Part shown: positions 47,701 through 59,767 of the stretch, one piece after another
How the letters are laid out: the number at the start of each line of letters is the position of its first letter
Position numbering within the stretch: the stretch's first letter is position 1
NCBI GenBank assembly: GCA_905250125.1
Contig: CAJNOL010000824.1
Location: 37,087 to 101,086, forward strand
DNA from: Rotaria sordida
Lineage: Eukaryota; Rotifera; Eurotatoria; Philodinida; Philodinidae
Reading direction: 5' to 3'
Length of the DNA: 64,000 bases
Translations under genes and position numbers: made by a program
Notes under the pieces: generated by a model
What the model was told of the DNA's origin: nothing
The model's database searches: none
The model's input: only the letters and a program-made list of their open reading frames with translations

Positions 47701-48706
47701 ACGTTTATCATTAACATCATCAAAGACTCCACTTTTAACATTATCCGGTTTTCTTGCACAATGGTTTTTTCTAGCTCATAGTCAACCATCATTAACATAT
47801 TCATATTTATTTCAGTTAGGTTATTCTTATGGTCTATCAATAATAGATGATACAAATTTACCATCTCGTATGACATATATATGTCATGTATATGGTATGC
47901 CAGAATCTGGTAAAAGTTCATTTTTAAAAAGATTTGTTTCATCAACAATTTATCAAGTACATCATTCTGCAGATTTAGCTGAAAAATCTAATAATAAAAC
48001 TAAAGCATTTTTTTCATATGATTATTTATCGAAATCTTTATATAAACAAATAAAATTTTATGCAATTGATTTTGTACGTGTTTTAAATGAAACAAAATGT
48101 TTAATACTTGAAGAATGTCATACAAATGATTTTGATGAAAAAATAATATTTAAAAATGCAAATATTAATTGTTTTCTTATTGATCGTACACATCCACGAG
48201 CATTTTCAAATGTAGCTACAATTTATCTTCAACATCATGTTTATCCACGTTTACCATGTTTATTTATATTAACTAAAGCTGATCAACCATCTGTTAAACA
48301 AGATTATCCATTACCAATTGAATTTTTTTGTCGTCAACATAAAATTCCATTACCAATTGATTATTCATCTGTAACAACAATAACAATTTATTCAAATAAT
48401 AAAGATAATAATCAACAATTAACAACAAATACAGAACATATGTCACAATCATGGTTTACAAGTTTATTATTTCGTTCACATAATAATTCAACACGAACTT
48501 TAGAACCATATTCACCACGTGGTGATAAAACACGTCATCAAGATGATATTTATGTTCGTTTAGGATATTTATGTGTTTATCCAAAATTAAATTATTTTAC
48601 TAATTCAACTAATGATTTTTATAATACGGATGCTTTATTAAAATATTCATTATATGCAAGTGTTGTTACTTTAGGTCTTGTAACTGTTGCACGAATGTTT
48701 CGATAA
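44737..48706 (+). CDS. RHOT: Miro mitochondrial Rho GTPase (RHOT)
   Basis: Two exons, 44737-45757 and 47520-48706, giving 735 aa. Order of domains: N-terminal Rho-like GTPase (IRILLLGDDNVGRTSLIYSL, G4 motif NKCD), EF-hand 1 (DQDNDQLLNDFE), EF-hand 2 (DSDNDSCLTLNE), C-terminal GTPase (GMPESGKSSFLKRF, LTKADQ) and a C-terminal membrane anchor (YSLYASVVTLGLVTVARMFR). Miro anchors in the outer mitochondrial membrane and couples mitochondria to kinesin and dynein in a calcium-dependent way. The start was chosen at 44737 because TTTTTTCAG abuts this ATG; the six extra upstream codons are intron-like. The N-terminal P-loop has Arg in place of the invariant Lys. The 1.76-kb intron contains an inverted-repeat element at 46697-46985. 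Confidence 0.92.
46697..46985. mobile_element. Inverted-repeat element in the Miro intron
   Basis: Left arm 46697-46795 (GAACTTTGACGTAGAATTTT, AAAAGTTTCAGTCTAAAAGA, TTTTGTCGAC) mirrors 46875-46985 (CTCGACAAAAGAACATTC, GACTGAAAACTTTCAGG, TTACGTTGAAATTCTGTTC). About 100-bp arms with a short spacer; non-coding MITE-like element. Confidence 0.7.
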
Positions 48707-49694
48707 ATGAAAAACAAAAGAAAAGAATTTTTTTTTATTGATCTGTAGTGTGTGTTAATATGTGTGTGTGTGTATAGATATTTTTTTTTTTCTAGATTTG
48801 AAATATTCATTCGAAATGTTTAGAACGTATCGTTTGAGTTGGAAACAGTGAAACTGATTCAACTTATCGAACTTTAATCGAGATTAAAAAAAAAAATAAT
48901 TTATTTAGGAAAAAAAATTCAGACAGATGCGAAGTGAAACAACAAGATATTATAAGGTTAGATATTAGCTCTGAAAAAACTTATTGATATTTAAAATATA
49001 ATTTTTAAGATAGTTTAAAACTCTTCATGATTATATTTGATGTATCAAATTTTGTCCTAAGAATTTCTAAACTCATTGTTCTAATTTCTCCTAATTCAGG
49101 AATCTGATTTAGCTTTGGATATGTTAAAGTATCGATATATCACATAAAATACTTTCATTCGTTGAGTAGACAATGTCAAGTAATATTATAAATTAAAATT
49201 GACTGAAGAGAAGCGATATTTCTTATTTTATGTTTGAACTTCATATTTACTGTGAAATATCGTTTTAACAATACCTTTTAATCAATCTATTTAACTGTAC
49301 GAAAATTTTTGACAGAATAATTAAAGAAATCTACGATTATGATTAATTTTATGACGAATCTTCAATCAATGGCAGAAAACCAAAAAAATCATAAATTAAT
49401 GATCTATTATAGGTTTTACTTTTTCTTTTCCTATTTTGTTATATATTTTCTGTACTTCTATTGAATGATTTGAAAAATATATCCGACTATATTTCTGTAT
49501 TGCTCAATGAGCATCTGTATGAAATCGAAAAATTTGATGTTCTTTTTTTTTTTTTCAGAATTATAAATAACGAACAACTTTTCAGAACAATCAATTTGAA
49601 GGAATCATACAATAAGTAATTTTTTATAAACAAGCTCAATTTTATTCTCAATGAAATAGAAAGTTTTTAAAAAAAATCCTATGAATTGATAGAC
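48707..49694. other. Intergenic region between Miro and ICMT
   Basis: 988 bp, AT-rich. Probable Miro 3' UTR at the left with a short (TG)n run near 48745-48770. A long T-tract ending in CAG at about 49558 is a candidate 3' splice site for an ICMT 5' UTR intron or spliced leader. Nothing else was recognised. Confidence 0.45.
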
Positions 49695-52119
49695 ATGGAA
49701 TCAATTTATAGAAAAGATCTTTCGTCATGTTTTTGTTCGTTTATTCCATTTTTTCTTTCTATACCATTTATATTTGTTTATTATCTTCAACGTTTATCGT
49801 TACAAACTTCAGTCTTTTTCATCTTACTTTTATTTATCATTCATTTTCTTGTATTCAATCGTTTTTATACTAAAGAAATATTTCTTCGTGCTCATTTTTT
49901 AACATTAATTTTAACAATCGGTTTTATATGGTCAATAACATCACTCGCAATTGGTTTATTTACTATTACATTATCAATATTTCATTTAAGTGAATATATA
50001 TCAGTCGGTATATGGTGTCCAAGAACATTGAATATAAATTCATTTTTATTAAATCATTCACCACAATATCATGCAGCTATATTAATTGCTTATTTAGAAT
50101 ATTTTATTGAAAAATATTATTTTTTTCCAAATGGTTTTCCTTATCATTGGATCATGATTATAATTGGCTTAATAATGATTATAAGTGGTGAATATTTACG
50201 TAAATTAGCAATGTATACAGCAAAAGAAAATTTTTCACATTTAATTGAAGATAAACCAAATCGAGATCATCGTTTAATTACACATGGAATATATCAATAT
50301 TATCGTCATCCATCATATGTTGGATGGTTTTGGTGGGCATGTGGAACACAAGTATTACTTGCCAATCCAATATGTTTTTTTATTTATTTATTCGTAAGCA
50401 AAAATTCTGAACAAAAAAAAAAGCCTACTATCAATTTCAACAAATAATGTGCTCCACTGTTTTTGAATAACTTTTTGACAGAAATATTATAGACGTGTGA
50501 TTTTCACCATTGAAAAGAGAAGATCTTGGTAGCGATCAAAGTATATCGAAATTTGATTAGTTAGCAATAGATTACTCAGGTGAGTTCTTGGTGAAGATTT
50601 TCGAAAACGATACTCTGAAGTTATTTTCCTTTTGATTTAAACATCTAATAGAACTATTCGATAGCGAAAAAAATTCTTCTCTTTTGATCTATGCAAGGCT
50701 GACATTTCTTACTTGTTCCTTTTGAAAGTTATAAGACTTTTTCTGCGACCATCCCAATTTCAGCCAATTAATCTGAGATCATTTGGAAAAGCAGCTAGGT
50801 AGAGGGAATTGATCATGCTGAGTCGAATGATGATATTTGGATTCGAATTGATCTGACGCTGCCATCTCAATATTTCTAAAATGTCGACTTCTTCGTTACA
50901 TAGAGGCTGATTGGCGAGCTCTAGAAATATTGAGATAACAGAGTCAGATCAATTCGAATCCAAATATCACCATTTGACTCAGCATGATCAATTACCTCTG
51001 TCTAACTGTTTTTTCCGATGGCCACAGATCAATTAACTGCAATTGATGTGGTCGTAGAAAAAGTCTTTTAATCCTCGAAAGGAACAAGTAAAGAATGTCA
51101 ATCTTACGTAGATCGTAAGGGAAGAACTTTTTTCTATCGAGCAGTTCTATTAAAAGTCTAAATTAAAAGGGAAGTAGTTTCAGAATATCGTGTTCGAAAA
51201 ACTCTACCGAGAACTCATCTTGTTGACCTATTGCTGACCAATCAAATTTCAATATACTTCGATGACCTCGAGCCTGCTCTCTTGAATAGTGAATGGTGCA
51301 GGTCTCTATGATGTTCTTATTAAAATTTATTCAAAAAACAGTGGCGCACATTATATTTTCAAATGAATAGTAATAACAGTAGTGTATAAAAGTTCTCGGC
51401 TCTAACATATCTCAACTTCTATACATACAGGAGGCTTGAAAATTTGTTTGCACATACTTTACCACGAATAACTTAAATGCAATTAAAATTATGATGAATA
51501 GCGTCTATTTTCGCTTTAACTTTTTTAATGTGAAAAAGCTGTCTATCAAAATTTTGCATTACCTTTTACCAGAGGCATGACTAATTCTTGATATTTTCGT
51601 TTACAATTAAAGTCCAGTGTATAGTTTTTTCGTCTCTCAAATAGTTACAGTAAAATTGATATCACTCTAGCAAAAATTTATGAGCTTTAATGAAATTAAC
51701 AGCGTGGATAGCTAGAAAATAGTCGTAAATAATGAGGAACTGACTGACGTAGAGCATCTTTTCTTTTCATAGATATAAAGTTCCAAGGAAAAATAAGTGC
51801 TATCCATTATCATCCATCATAATTTTGGTTGTGTTTAAGCAATCGAGGCAATCTGGTGACTCTGATCAATATTCTTGGTGGATTATGTGCAGACACATTT
51901 TGCGATCTCCAGTACCTATGATAGTTGAGATCTGATAGTGAGGAGAATTTTGTACATTACTGTAATGTTTGTAATTGTTTGTTTTAGTCAACTTGGTTTT
52001 TTTTTGCTGACCGTATTGTTTATGAAGAAGCGACATTAACACGATATTATGGAAATGTTTATCGTGATTATCAGAAACGTGTACCTGTTGGTATACCATT
52101 TATTAAAGGATGCCCTTAA
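49695..52119 (+). CDS. ICMT: Protein-S-isoprenylcysteine O-methyltransferase (ICMT)
   Basis: Two exons, 49695-50393 and 51988-52119, predicting 276 aa; the first ATG in frame is at 49695. Several hydrophobic membrane segments precede the conserved C-terminal catalytic region: LNINSFLLNHSPQYHAA, GEYLRKLAMYTAKENFSH, YRHPSYVGWFWWACGTQ and, across the intron, YQKRVPVGIPFIKG. ICMT is an ER membrane enzyme that methylates the carboxyl group of the C-terminal prenylcysteine of CaaX proteins using S-adenosylmethionine. The HPSYVGW motif and the RVPxGIPFIKG tail are family hallmarks. The 1.59-kb intron holds a 907-bp near-palindrome. The LEPROT gene starts 101 bp after the stop on the same strand. Confidence 0.93.
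50446..51352. mobile_element. 907-bp near-perfect palindromic element in ICMT intron
   Basis: Termini are AATGTGCTCCACTG (left) and CAGTGGCGCACATT (right). The arms, roughly 440 bp each, match almost throughout: for example TTGATCATGCTGAGTCGAAT with its reverse complement, GATATTTGGATTCGAATTGA with TCAATTCGAATCCAAATATC, and CTTGTTCCTTT with AAAGGAACAAG. Centre near 50900. By eye the arms are about 85-90% alike. Non-coding. A partial relative lies at 22795-23000. Confidence 0.8.
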
Positions 52120-52220
52120 AATTTGTCTGATTGTTTTTTTTTTACAACTTTATTCTATTTTTGTGTGTTAAAAAGAAGTTGTTGATTTTTTTTTTCTAGA
52201 TAAAATTTAAATTATTGACA
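52120..52220 (+). promoter_or_regulatory. ICMT-LEPROT intergenic gap with candidate trans-splice acceptor
   Basis: 101 bp between the ICMT stop and the LEPROT ATG. It contains T-tracts and then TTTTTTTTTTCTAG, a strong 3' splice site about 21 nt upstream of the ATG, with no obvious donor in the gap. The arrangement parallels the RPB6-CSE1L gap and fits trans-splicing of a downstream operon gene. Confidence 0.5.
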
Positions 52221-53697
52221 ATGGGTTTTTTTCAAGGAATTCGAGGTAAGAATTAACTTGAAAAAAAGTGTTTTTAATTATTTGAATTTTTCTTTTCTAG
52301 GGTATGTATTATAATCGATCAATTAAATATAAATGATTATCATTTTTTTTTCTGTTATATTTAGCGTTATTTTTTTGGCATTTCTTGCTTCAGTTGGTCT
52401 TACATTACTTATTTTAGGATGTGCTCTTTCAAATTAGTATGTGATAAATGACTCAAATATATTCAGATAAATTTTTTTCGATCGAGAATTTTTTACTTCA
52501 ATAAGACCATATGTTTTATGAACTTTCGAATTATATGAACAGATATATGCTAACATGTTATAACTGGATGATTCATAATTTAGAAAAATAGATTATTAAT
52601 AAACTGAATAATGATTTGAAGAATATAGACATGTAAATCAAATATTTTTCTATACTCACGTGTCTTCTACAGCTTTAACAATACGAAGTATAAACTTGAC
52701 AGAACATATGAGTAGTTATCTTGTCACTATTACGTTTACAGTTCTATGTGTTATTATTACTTTTCATTAGGCTCTTTAAGGTGAGAGTGAGACAAAGTCT
52801 CTATTTCACTCACATTCTAGTAGAACTAAAGGAAGTAAAGTTTACGAAAGTCATAATAGCTTGAAAAGCCATAAAGTAAAACAGGATAAGTTTAATTTCT
52901 CGTGAACTCCTGATAAATCAATACATAATAGAATTCCATATGACTTTTTTGTTTAAGTCATTATAAAACACTTAAGAGAAGTCTCTACGTATGCAGAAGT
53001 GAATAATAGAATTTGATTTATTTCTATTAAGGTTTATTTCGAAACGAGACAACAAGTTACACATAGAACTTAACTGCATGCTGATCTGCAGGAAAATATG
53101 TGCAATATGAATTTTGAGCTTCTAAAAATTTATTTAACTTCTAGATAAATGAGTTTTCTAAATCGTGAATCATACAATTCAATATGTACCATATGAAAAT
53201 CTCTATCGAATGAATTTTCTATGAAAACTTCAAATAATAAATAAGTGTTTATAAAAAAGAAAAACAAAAAGACAGATGTTTTTCCACTGAATTCGTCTCA
53301 GCTATTATTTATTCTCTGTTCTATTTTAATTGAAGTAATTGGTGGCCAACATTTGTCATTATATTTTATGTATTATGTCCAATTCCGTTGGCAATTGGAA
53401 ATCGATGTACATCATATGATGGTTATAGTACAAGTGACACAAGTCCATGTAAAGATTTTATGTGGTTTCTAACAAGTGCTATTGTTGCTTCAGCATTTGG
53501 TTTACCAGCTATTTTATTTCGAGCAAATGTTGTAAGTCAATTGAAAATTTGATTAGTTCTTTTTTTTTCTTACAAATAAAATGTAGATTCTAGCCGGTTC
53601 AATGGGTTTTGTAATGGCAGCCAATGCAGTTATATTCATAACAATTTCAATCTATTTTATCACATACAATTCTGATGATAGTTTAGGAAATTTTTAA
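52221..53697 (+). CDS. LEPROT: LEPROT/VPS55-family endosomal membrane protein
   Basis: Rebuilt as five exons: 52221-52245, a single base at 52301, 52365-52436, 53336-53531 and 53587-53697, totalling 405 nt and 134 aa; human LEPROT is 131 aa. Four hydrophobic segments and the family pattern are seen: ASVGLTLLILGCAL, WWPTFVIIFYVLCPIPLAIG, CKDFMWFLTSAIVASAFGLP and MGFVMAANAVIFITISIYF. VPS55/LEPROT proteins act in endosome-to-vacuole/lysosome sorting and limit surface receptor levels. The frame is kept only with the 1-nt exon, unless translation starts at the in-frame ATG at 52333. The 899-bp intron 52437-53335 shows nothing recognisable. Confidence 0.85.
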
Positions 53698-54469
53698 ATT
53701 AAGATATTTCTAACTATTATCATCGAAAAAGAAGATCAATACATCATTTTATATGACTATTTCATCTGCTATGCTTACATTCATTTATATTTATGTAAAT
53801 AACCTACAATTTTATTTTTATTATTTATACCGCAAGAAAACACTCATCAAAACTTCTATTTCTAATAGTCTTTTGCATTCTTTTTTTGTTTATTTCTCTA
53901 ATTAATAAATTTATACTTACGATATGAACAAATAAAATTCAGTCCAAAGTTTGTTATCAATCAAACTGTTAGTTTCACTTTGCTATTCATATCGATTATT
54001 CATAATACGAATAGTTATTCTATATTACAACTTTATTTTTGATATTTTATAAATATGAAGGATGACATCTGAAAGTTTTGTTGAAATATTATTTTGTATT
54101 AATTGTCGTTTTGTTATTATTATGGTTTGCTTTTGTGTATTCAATAATCATTGATGTTCATCATTCAGTTCAACTATCATTTTTATTTGACGAATATTAT
54201 CAACGTTTGGATCTAGGACAGGTACTCGCTCGGACACTTCTGCTCTAGGAGAAATGGTCGTCGAACAGATTTTATTTTGATTTTTGAAGGAATGCTTTAC
54301 AAAAAAAATATTAATTCAAACAATAAACTTAATAACTTGAGTATCGCTGGAAACGATCAATGAATTTCCTGATGCACAATTTGAGGATGGATGTAGTTGA
54401 AGAGGAGAAGACCCATCCGTTCACACGTATCCACACCTAGATAGTCTCTGCGTTCAGACATCATCAACG

Positions 54470-55227
54470 CTATATCGGGCAATCATCTGCCAAAGCATAA
54501 AAAAGCGAGTCTTTCAACAAACAATTCTTGTCTATTTCAGAGTTAATTGGATACGGATATTTTTTGAATAAATTTTGATCGGCTAATGTAGATCTCGCAG
54601 CGGGTCTACTTACCAGACTTTTTCCTGGTTTTGAGCGAAAATTCTGATCTTGTCTTGATTTTTTTTCGGACTCATTCATTTAGATGTTTTTTTTTTGACA
54701 TTATTGTGATGCCTCGAACATTTCTACACGATCTCACTCTTAAAAATTCACGCTACAGTAGCTGTAAAATATTTTTTCATGGAGAAAGAGAGATATAACG
54801 TTATCTTCGTTGTATTTTTTCAATTATTTATTTTGTTATGCTTCTTCCGTATTTGGTTCAAAATATCACTGTTCTAAACTAATTAGCTTTTTATAGCTGC
54901 TAGTTTTGCCTTGGTGGCTGTAAAAAAAACTTCAGCTGTGCCAATACCATCAAGTTTGTTATTCTTCACGGCCACAGATAGCCGTGCGCTTCCCGCCTCC
55001 AACAATTTTATGGTCTTATTCCATTCTTCTTTTAGTATTTTTGTTCATCTAACAATTGAGACATTTTTAGGCAATAATGGTTCGTGTTCCACTCCGACAG
55101 TTTGACGAAAATTGAATCCCGTAAGTGATTTCTGACGTTTATCAGTCTCCTTTGCGTAACCAGAATGTGCTTCTTTGACGTTAGTGAATAGACCAATGAT
55201 TATTAGAAACTTGATTTTCTCTTGCAT
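54470..55227 (-). pseudogene. Broken coding-like fragments, family unknown
   Basis: Minus-strand frames at 55045-55227 (SLTGFNFRQTVGVEHEPLLP) and 54470-54679 (NLFKKYPYPINSEIDKNCLL, LFYALADDCPI), with interrupted protein-like sequence between them. The style resembles transposase N-terminal regions, but I cannot assign a family. Many stops, so not functional. Confidence 0.3.
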
Positions 55228-58173
55228 ATTTTTGGTATCATCTGCTCAAGCAACGTCACTTCAACTACTATAATTCATCAACACTAGATTTATCCATAAG
55301 TGAGTCTCCCAAACTAAAAAAACTAAATCAATTCATAATGTCCTACTTTTTGTCGAACTTTCTGATTTTCAGAGAGACATCGCTGCAACCCGTGTTCTAA
55401 TGATTTTAATTTCTATCTTTGAATGTTCTAACAACAATATGAGATGAATTCAATCGAATATCATTAGTATGGAGATTGTTCATGATTGAGAGAGAACATG
55501 GCTTCAATCCATTGATCTTAAAAATAGACCCTAGACTTTTCAATCTAGAAAATAGAAAACACGCATCGAATCAAGGCTAATCACAACTAAACAGCAATTA
55601 TTTAACTTGTGTAAAAGCCCCATTGTACCCGACAACACAAGGTATTGCATATACATTTCATATTGTTTTAATTGAACTAATAATACACCTATTATTTATC
55701 TGTACTAAGAGCAAAATTTACTGAATCAGAATATATTCCAACGATATTATCACTGAATTATCGATATTTCTCTATCAGTGAATTGATGAATACTACATTT
55801 CTAAATTATTCTTTTTATTCTTCGTCGTGCCAAATATTATCCTGCTTTATGTGAACGAAACAAACAACTGATACACTTCTATGATGAAAAAGTTTGTCAG
55901 CGCAGTCCCGATGACGCTAAAATATGGAACTTACATTAGAATACTTCAATAACAAATGAAAAAGCTTTCATCACGAGACACTAGACAGCTTAGGGAGCTT
56001 TATCTTCAAGTCTCTGTGACCGTCTACAAAACGGATCAATACGTTGCACCACGAGGGAGAAGAAAAAGATTTTTGACTTCGGGATTTAAAATCGATTAAC
56101 AGAAATCCAAATATCTTAAAAATCTAATAATGAATCTGAAACGATTATATTTCTAAGAACATCGGTGCACTCTTGTATTCTTATGTATCGCTGCAACATA
56201 TCGCTGACTGGATATATATACTATTTGACTATTTGTTAACATTGAACAACTATGAAATTTGTCTATAGCATTGGATCATCTTATTCTTATTCCCATCTCA
56301 CATTTATCCTTACTTGTCACTTCTACGATGTTTCTTTGAAGTGAAAAACAAATATGGAACACATTTTAATGTTTTTGTTTGTTTATCGAGAAATAAGCAT
56401 GACGAAATATCAACAATATATATTGTGTGTGTGTGTGTGTTTTTCTCACATACAAAAAGATTGTTAAAGATGATTATAAATCATTAAAAATTGATTGTAT
56501 AATTTCTTTAGAAGATGTGAAATGAGACTAATGAATTTTCATAATACAAAAATAAGCAAATGTTGGTATATTGTTACTGATCATTTTGAAACAAAAAGCT
56601 TCTATAATCTAAGACTAATTCATAAGTAACATGATTGTGTTCTTTATCCGACTATTTATAAAGTAAGAAGTTATCATTATGACACGATGCATTCTTTCGA
56701 ACTAGTCATCTAGAATAAATAGTGTTATTATCTAAAACGACAACACCATCTACACTAATTGGCGGAGCATCTCGAAGAACGAAGATATCACGATATCACT
56801 AATCTAGAAAAGCACAGCAATAAATAGCGGTATACAGATTTCAAATACAATAAGAACAAATCGTTCTAAAACTTAATCTTGTGATCGATGTTTTATAAAT
56901 ATTATTTATCACAGCAATTTTGAGAATGTCTTTATGAATCACTAGAATTAAACTAAAGAATAAAAAATAAAATATATAATGAAAAAAAACTGTGATTAAT
57001 CATCGTGTGAAAATGATTAAATGATCGACTAATGACTATATGTCACGATGATTCCTCATGTTGGTGTAGTGCGTATGACACAGGTGAGGACAAACATATT
57101 TTTGTCTAATTAAATATTCGATCGTTAATAAAACGAAAAGACGAATACATGTATTTCACTTATTGCTTAGTCTCATCAAACACAAACATTATTCAGAATA
57201 TACTCAATTGTCCTTTAATAAATTAACACATTTGCTCAGCAGCATTTCAGAATAATAGATTGATTCATCAGATAAATTATAATTCATTCTTTTCTTATCA
57301 TTTCAATCTAAATTATCAAAAAGAATATTTCATTTGATAAAATTATATTATATATTGCGTATATAAATGAAGTACGCTTAAAAATTAGTAAGATAATCAG
57401 TGTCATATTCATTCATCAAATGATTGTTATCATTGTAATTGATAAAATCTTAAAAAGACTTTTGATAAAGGATATTATAGTCCTATCGATGATACCAACA
57501 ATGATTGTTAGTATTATCTATTCAAAGAAATTAACATGATCAAAAGGAAGAGATGTAATAGAATACTAGAAACAAAGACGAGAAGAAAAAGTTGGAAGCC
57601 AGTCAGACGATCTTCTATAGAAAATGTATCGTTATCTTTTCCAAAGAAATTTTTACTGTTTTATATTCTAAAGTTATTTGTATTATCTAATTCTCTACTT
57701 AGGCTATCTCCAATTGGCCTCAGAAACAGGTAGAACATCTGAAAATTCGTCTAATGCTGTCAAAAGTTTTGTTTATATAAGATTTGGAATACTGACATAT
57801 GATAGGCGTTAGATAATTGTTTGTTCGACAGACGGTTCGAATGAGATGTTTATGATCTTAAGTTTTGGATAAAGATTCAATATCGACTGGATATTACCAT
57901 ACTTGGTCATGTGGTCGATGGTTTTTCAATAATCATATCTGCCAATAAATAGCTTCCATGTATAATTTAATTGATTATATATATTATTTGATAAATTTCT
58001 GTTTCGTTGAAAAATTAAAGTGTAATGAAAAAAAGAGAAATCAAAGCAGGATAATCATTTTTTGTCCACCAAACTTTTTAGATGCGAAATTGATCACCAA
58101 AAGTGAGTGTGTTGATCACCAATTTTATTATAAATGAAGATAAGGATCACAAATAGAAAAAAAAATCACAATA

Positions 58174-58391
58174 CTACATGAAAACAATTAGTAATGAAAA
58201 TACAGTAAACAAAAAGCATTTTACAGAAATAGAGCTGTACGAATTTGTTTTTGGACGACCTTTACTTTTTCTTTTACCTAATAGTTCACAACGAGTTTTA
58301 TCGGTAACTTGATACATGTTGGAGATAATAGCTAGACTAACTGAGTGCTTACATGTGTATTGTTTAAGACCAACTGGACAAGTGCATGATG
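58174..58391 (-). pseudogene. SWIM zinc-finger C-terminal remnant (MULE-like)
   Basis: Minus-strand open frame ending at TAG 58174-58176. It contains SCTCPVGLKQYTCKHSVSLA, a SWIM finger (CxC...CxH), followed by a basic stretch LLGKRKSKGRPKTNS typical of the tails of SWIM-containing transposases. No upstream catalytic domain was found nearby, so it is a fragment. It resembles the remnant at 35343-35656 in architecture but not closely in sequence. Confidence 0.5.
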
Positions 58392-59767
58392 TGAGAGGTG
58401 AAACCAGCCAACATGATGCTTGTCATGCTACGAATTCTTGAAATGATCCTCATTGACGTGATTGACACTGCCACAGCTAAAGGGATGCAGAGATGTCATA
58501 ATATTCGAAGGCTGGATATCGAGAACATACGAGTTACGATATCCATTAGAGTGAATACCCAAAAAAATGGATACCCTATCTTATAAAGTTGAGACTTTTG
58601 AGTGAATTTGATGTGACGAGATGGATACGTATCCTCTCATTTGCGAACATAATATTGAAAATTCTCAAACTACAAAATTCAATTTTACTTCATTCTTCAA
58701 ACTAGATTATTCAAATAGAAGCAATCCAAAGTCTCAAATTTTCATTCTTTAAATTATTGAAAAATTTATTTCAGCTTAAGAAATTAATTTGATGACTCGA
58801 ATCATTTCTAAAAAGTCAATCGAAAATTAGAAATCTTCTTTTTTTAATTTAAAAAAATTTAGTGATACGAACTTCAATAATAATTGTAATTTCACTTTCC
58901 TTTTGAAAAGTTGAAATTTGTTGAGTTCATTCTTGTTTCCTATATATTTTCGTAGAATATACCTATGCATTATATTATTATATTAGAATCATTATGAATT
59001 GAGAAAAACAGTTAATCTGTTAAATATCTATATTCGATTAATCAATAATCATTTCATAAGACGCATTCTATTTTGTCGGTTACGTACATTTTCTTTGTTT
59101 AACGCGTCGATTTTATTATTTTTATTAATTCATTATATCATACAATTTTGAAATTATTAATTAAGATAATTATATCCAGGTGTTTTTACTTCAGGAGTTA
59201 TCTTAATTATGCCTTCAAAAAAAGGAGGAACAGGTGGAAATAAACAAGTGCAAAATCACATTAATTCTCTTAATGTACAACAAGGTCAAACAGCAGTAGC
59301 TGATGTTCGAGGAACAATGGCGATGAGTCATAGTCCAAGAACAAAAGCATCCGCAGGAACACAGGCTGATCTGAAAAAGCAATCAAATTTTAGCATTACT
59401 TCTCTAATTCTAGAGGGCGTGAAGCTAAACAAGTTGCAATTAAATGATATTATCAAACATCACTTAAAAGACTTGCGAATTTCTGATATTCAGCTAAGTC
59501 GATCAGGAATTTTCACAATATATGCAATCAATGTCAATTCATTTAACCGTCTGTTAAATGAACTGACACCAATTCTTGCAACAAATCGACAGGCTACAGC
59601 AAAAATCCATGTGCCCAGATCCATCCGACGTATAAAAGATATGGAAAAAGTGGCGTTTGTTAAAAACATCGACATAGAAATTCCTGAAAGTCGAATAACT
59701 GAAGCATTGAAGGATGTTGACCTTGATGCTATTGACGTTGTTCGACTAACGAATAAAGTTAAAAACA

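Larger units (their letters stand above)
53698..59208. other. Gene-poor region with transposon debris
   Basis: 5.5 kb, AT-rich. A SWIM-type remnant lies at 58174-58391 (-) and unrecognised broken frames at 54470-55227 (-). A (TG)n run is at 56424-56440. The rest shows no credible coding sequence, tRNA or palindrome. Confidence 0.5.
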
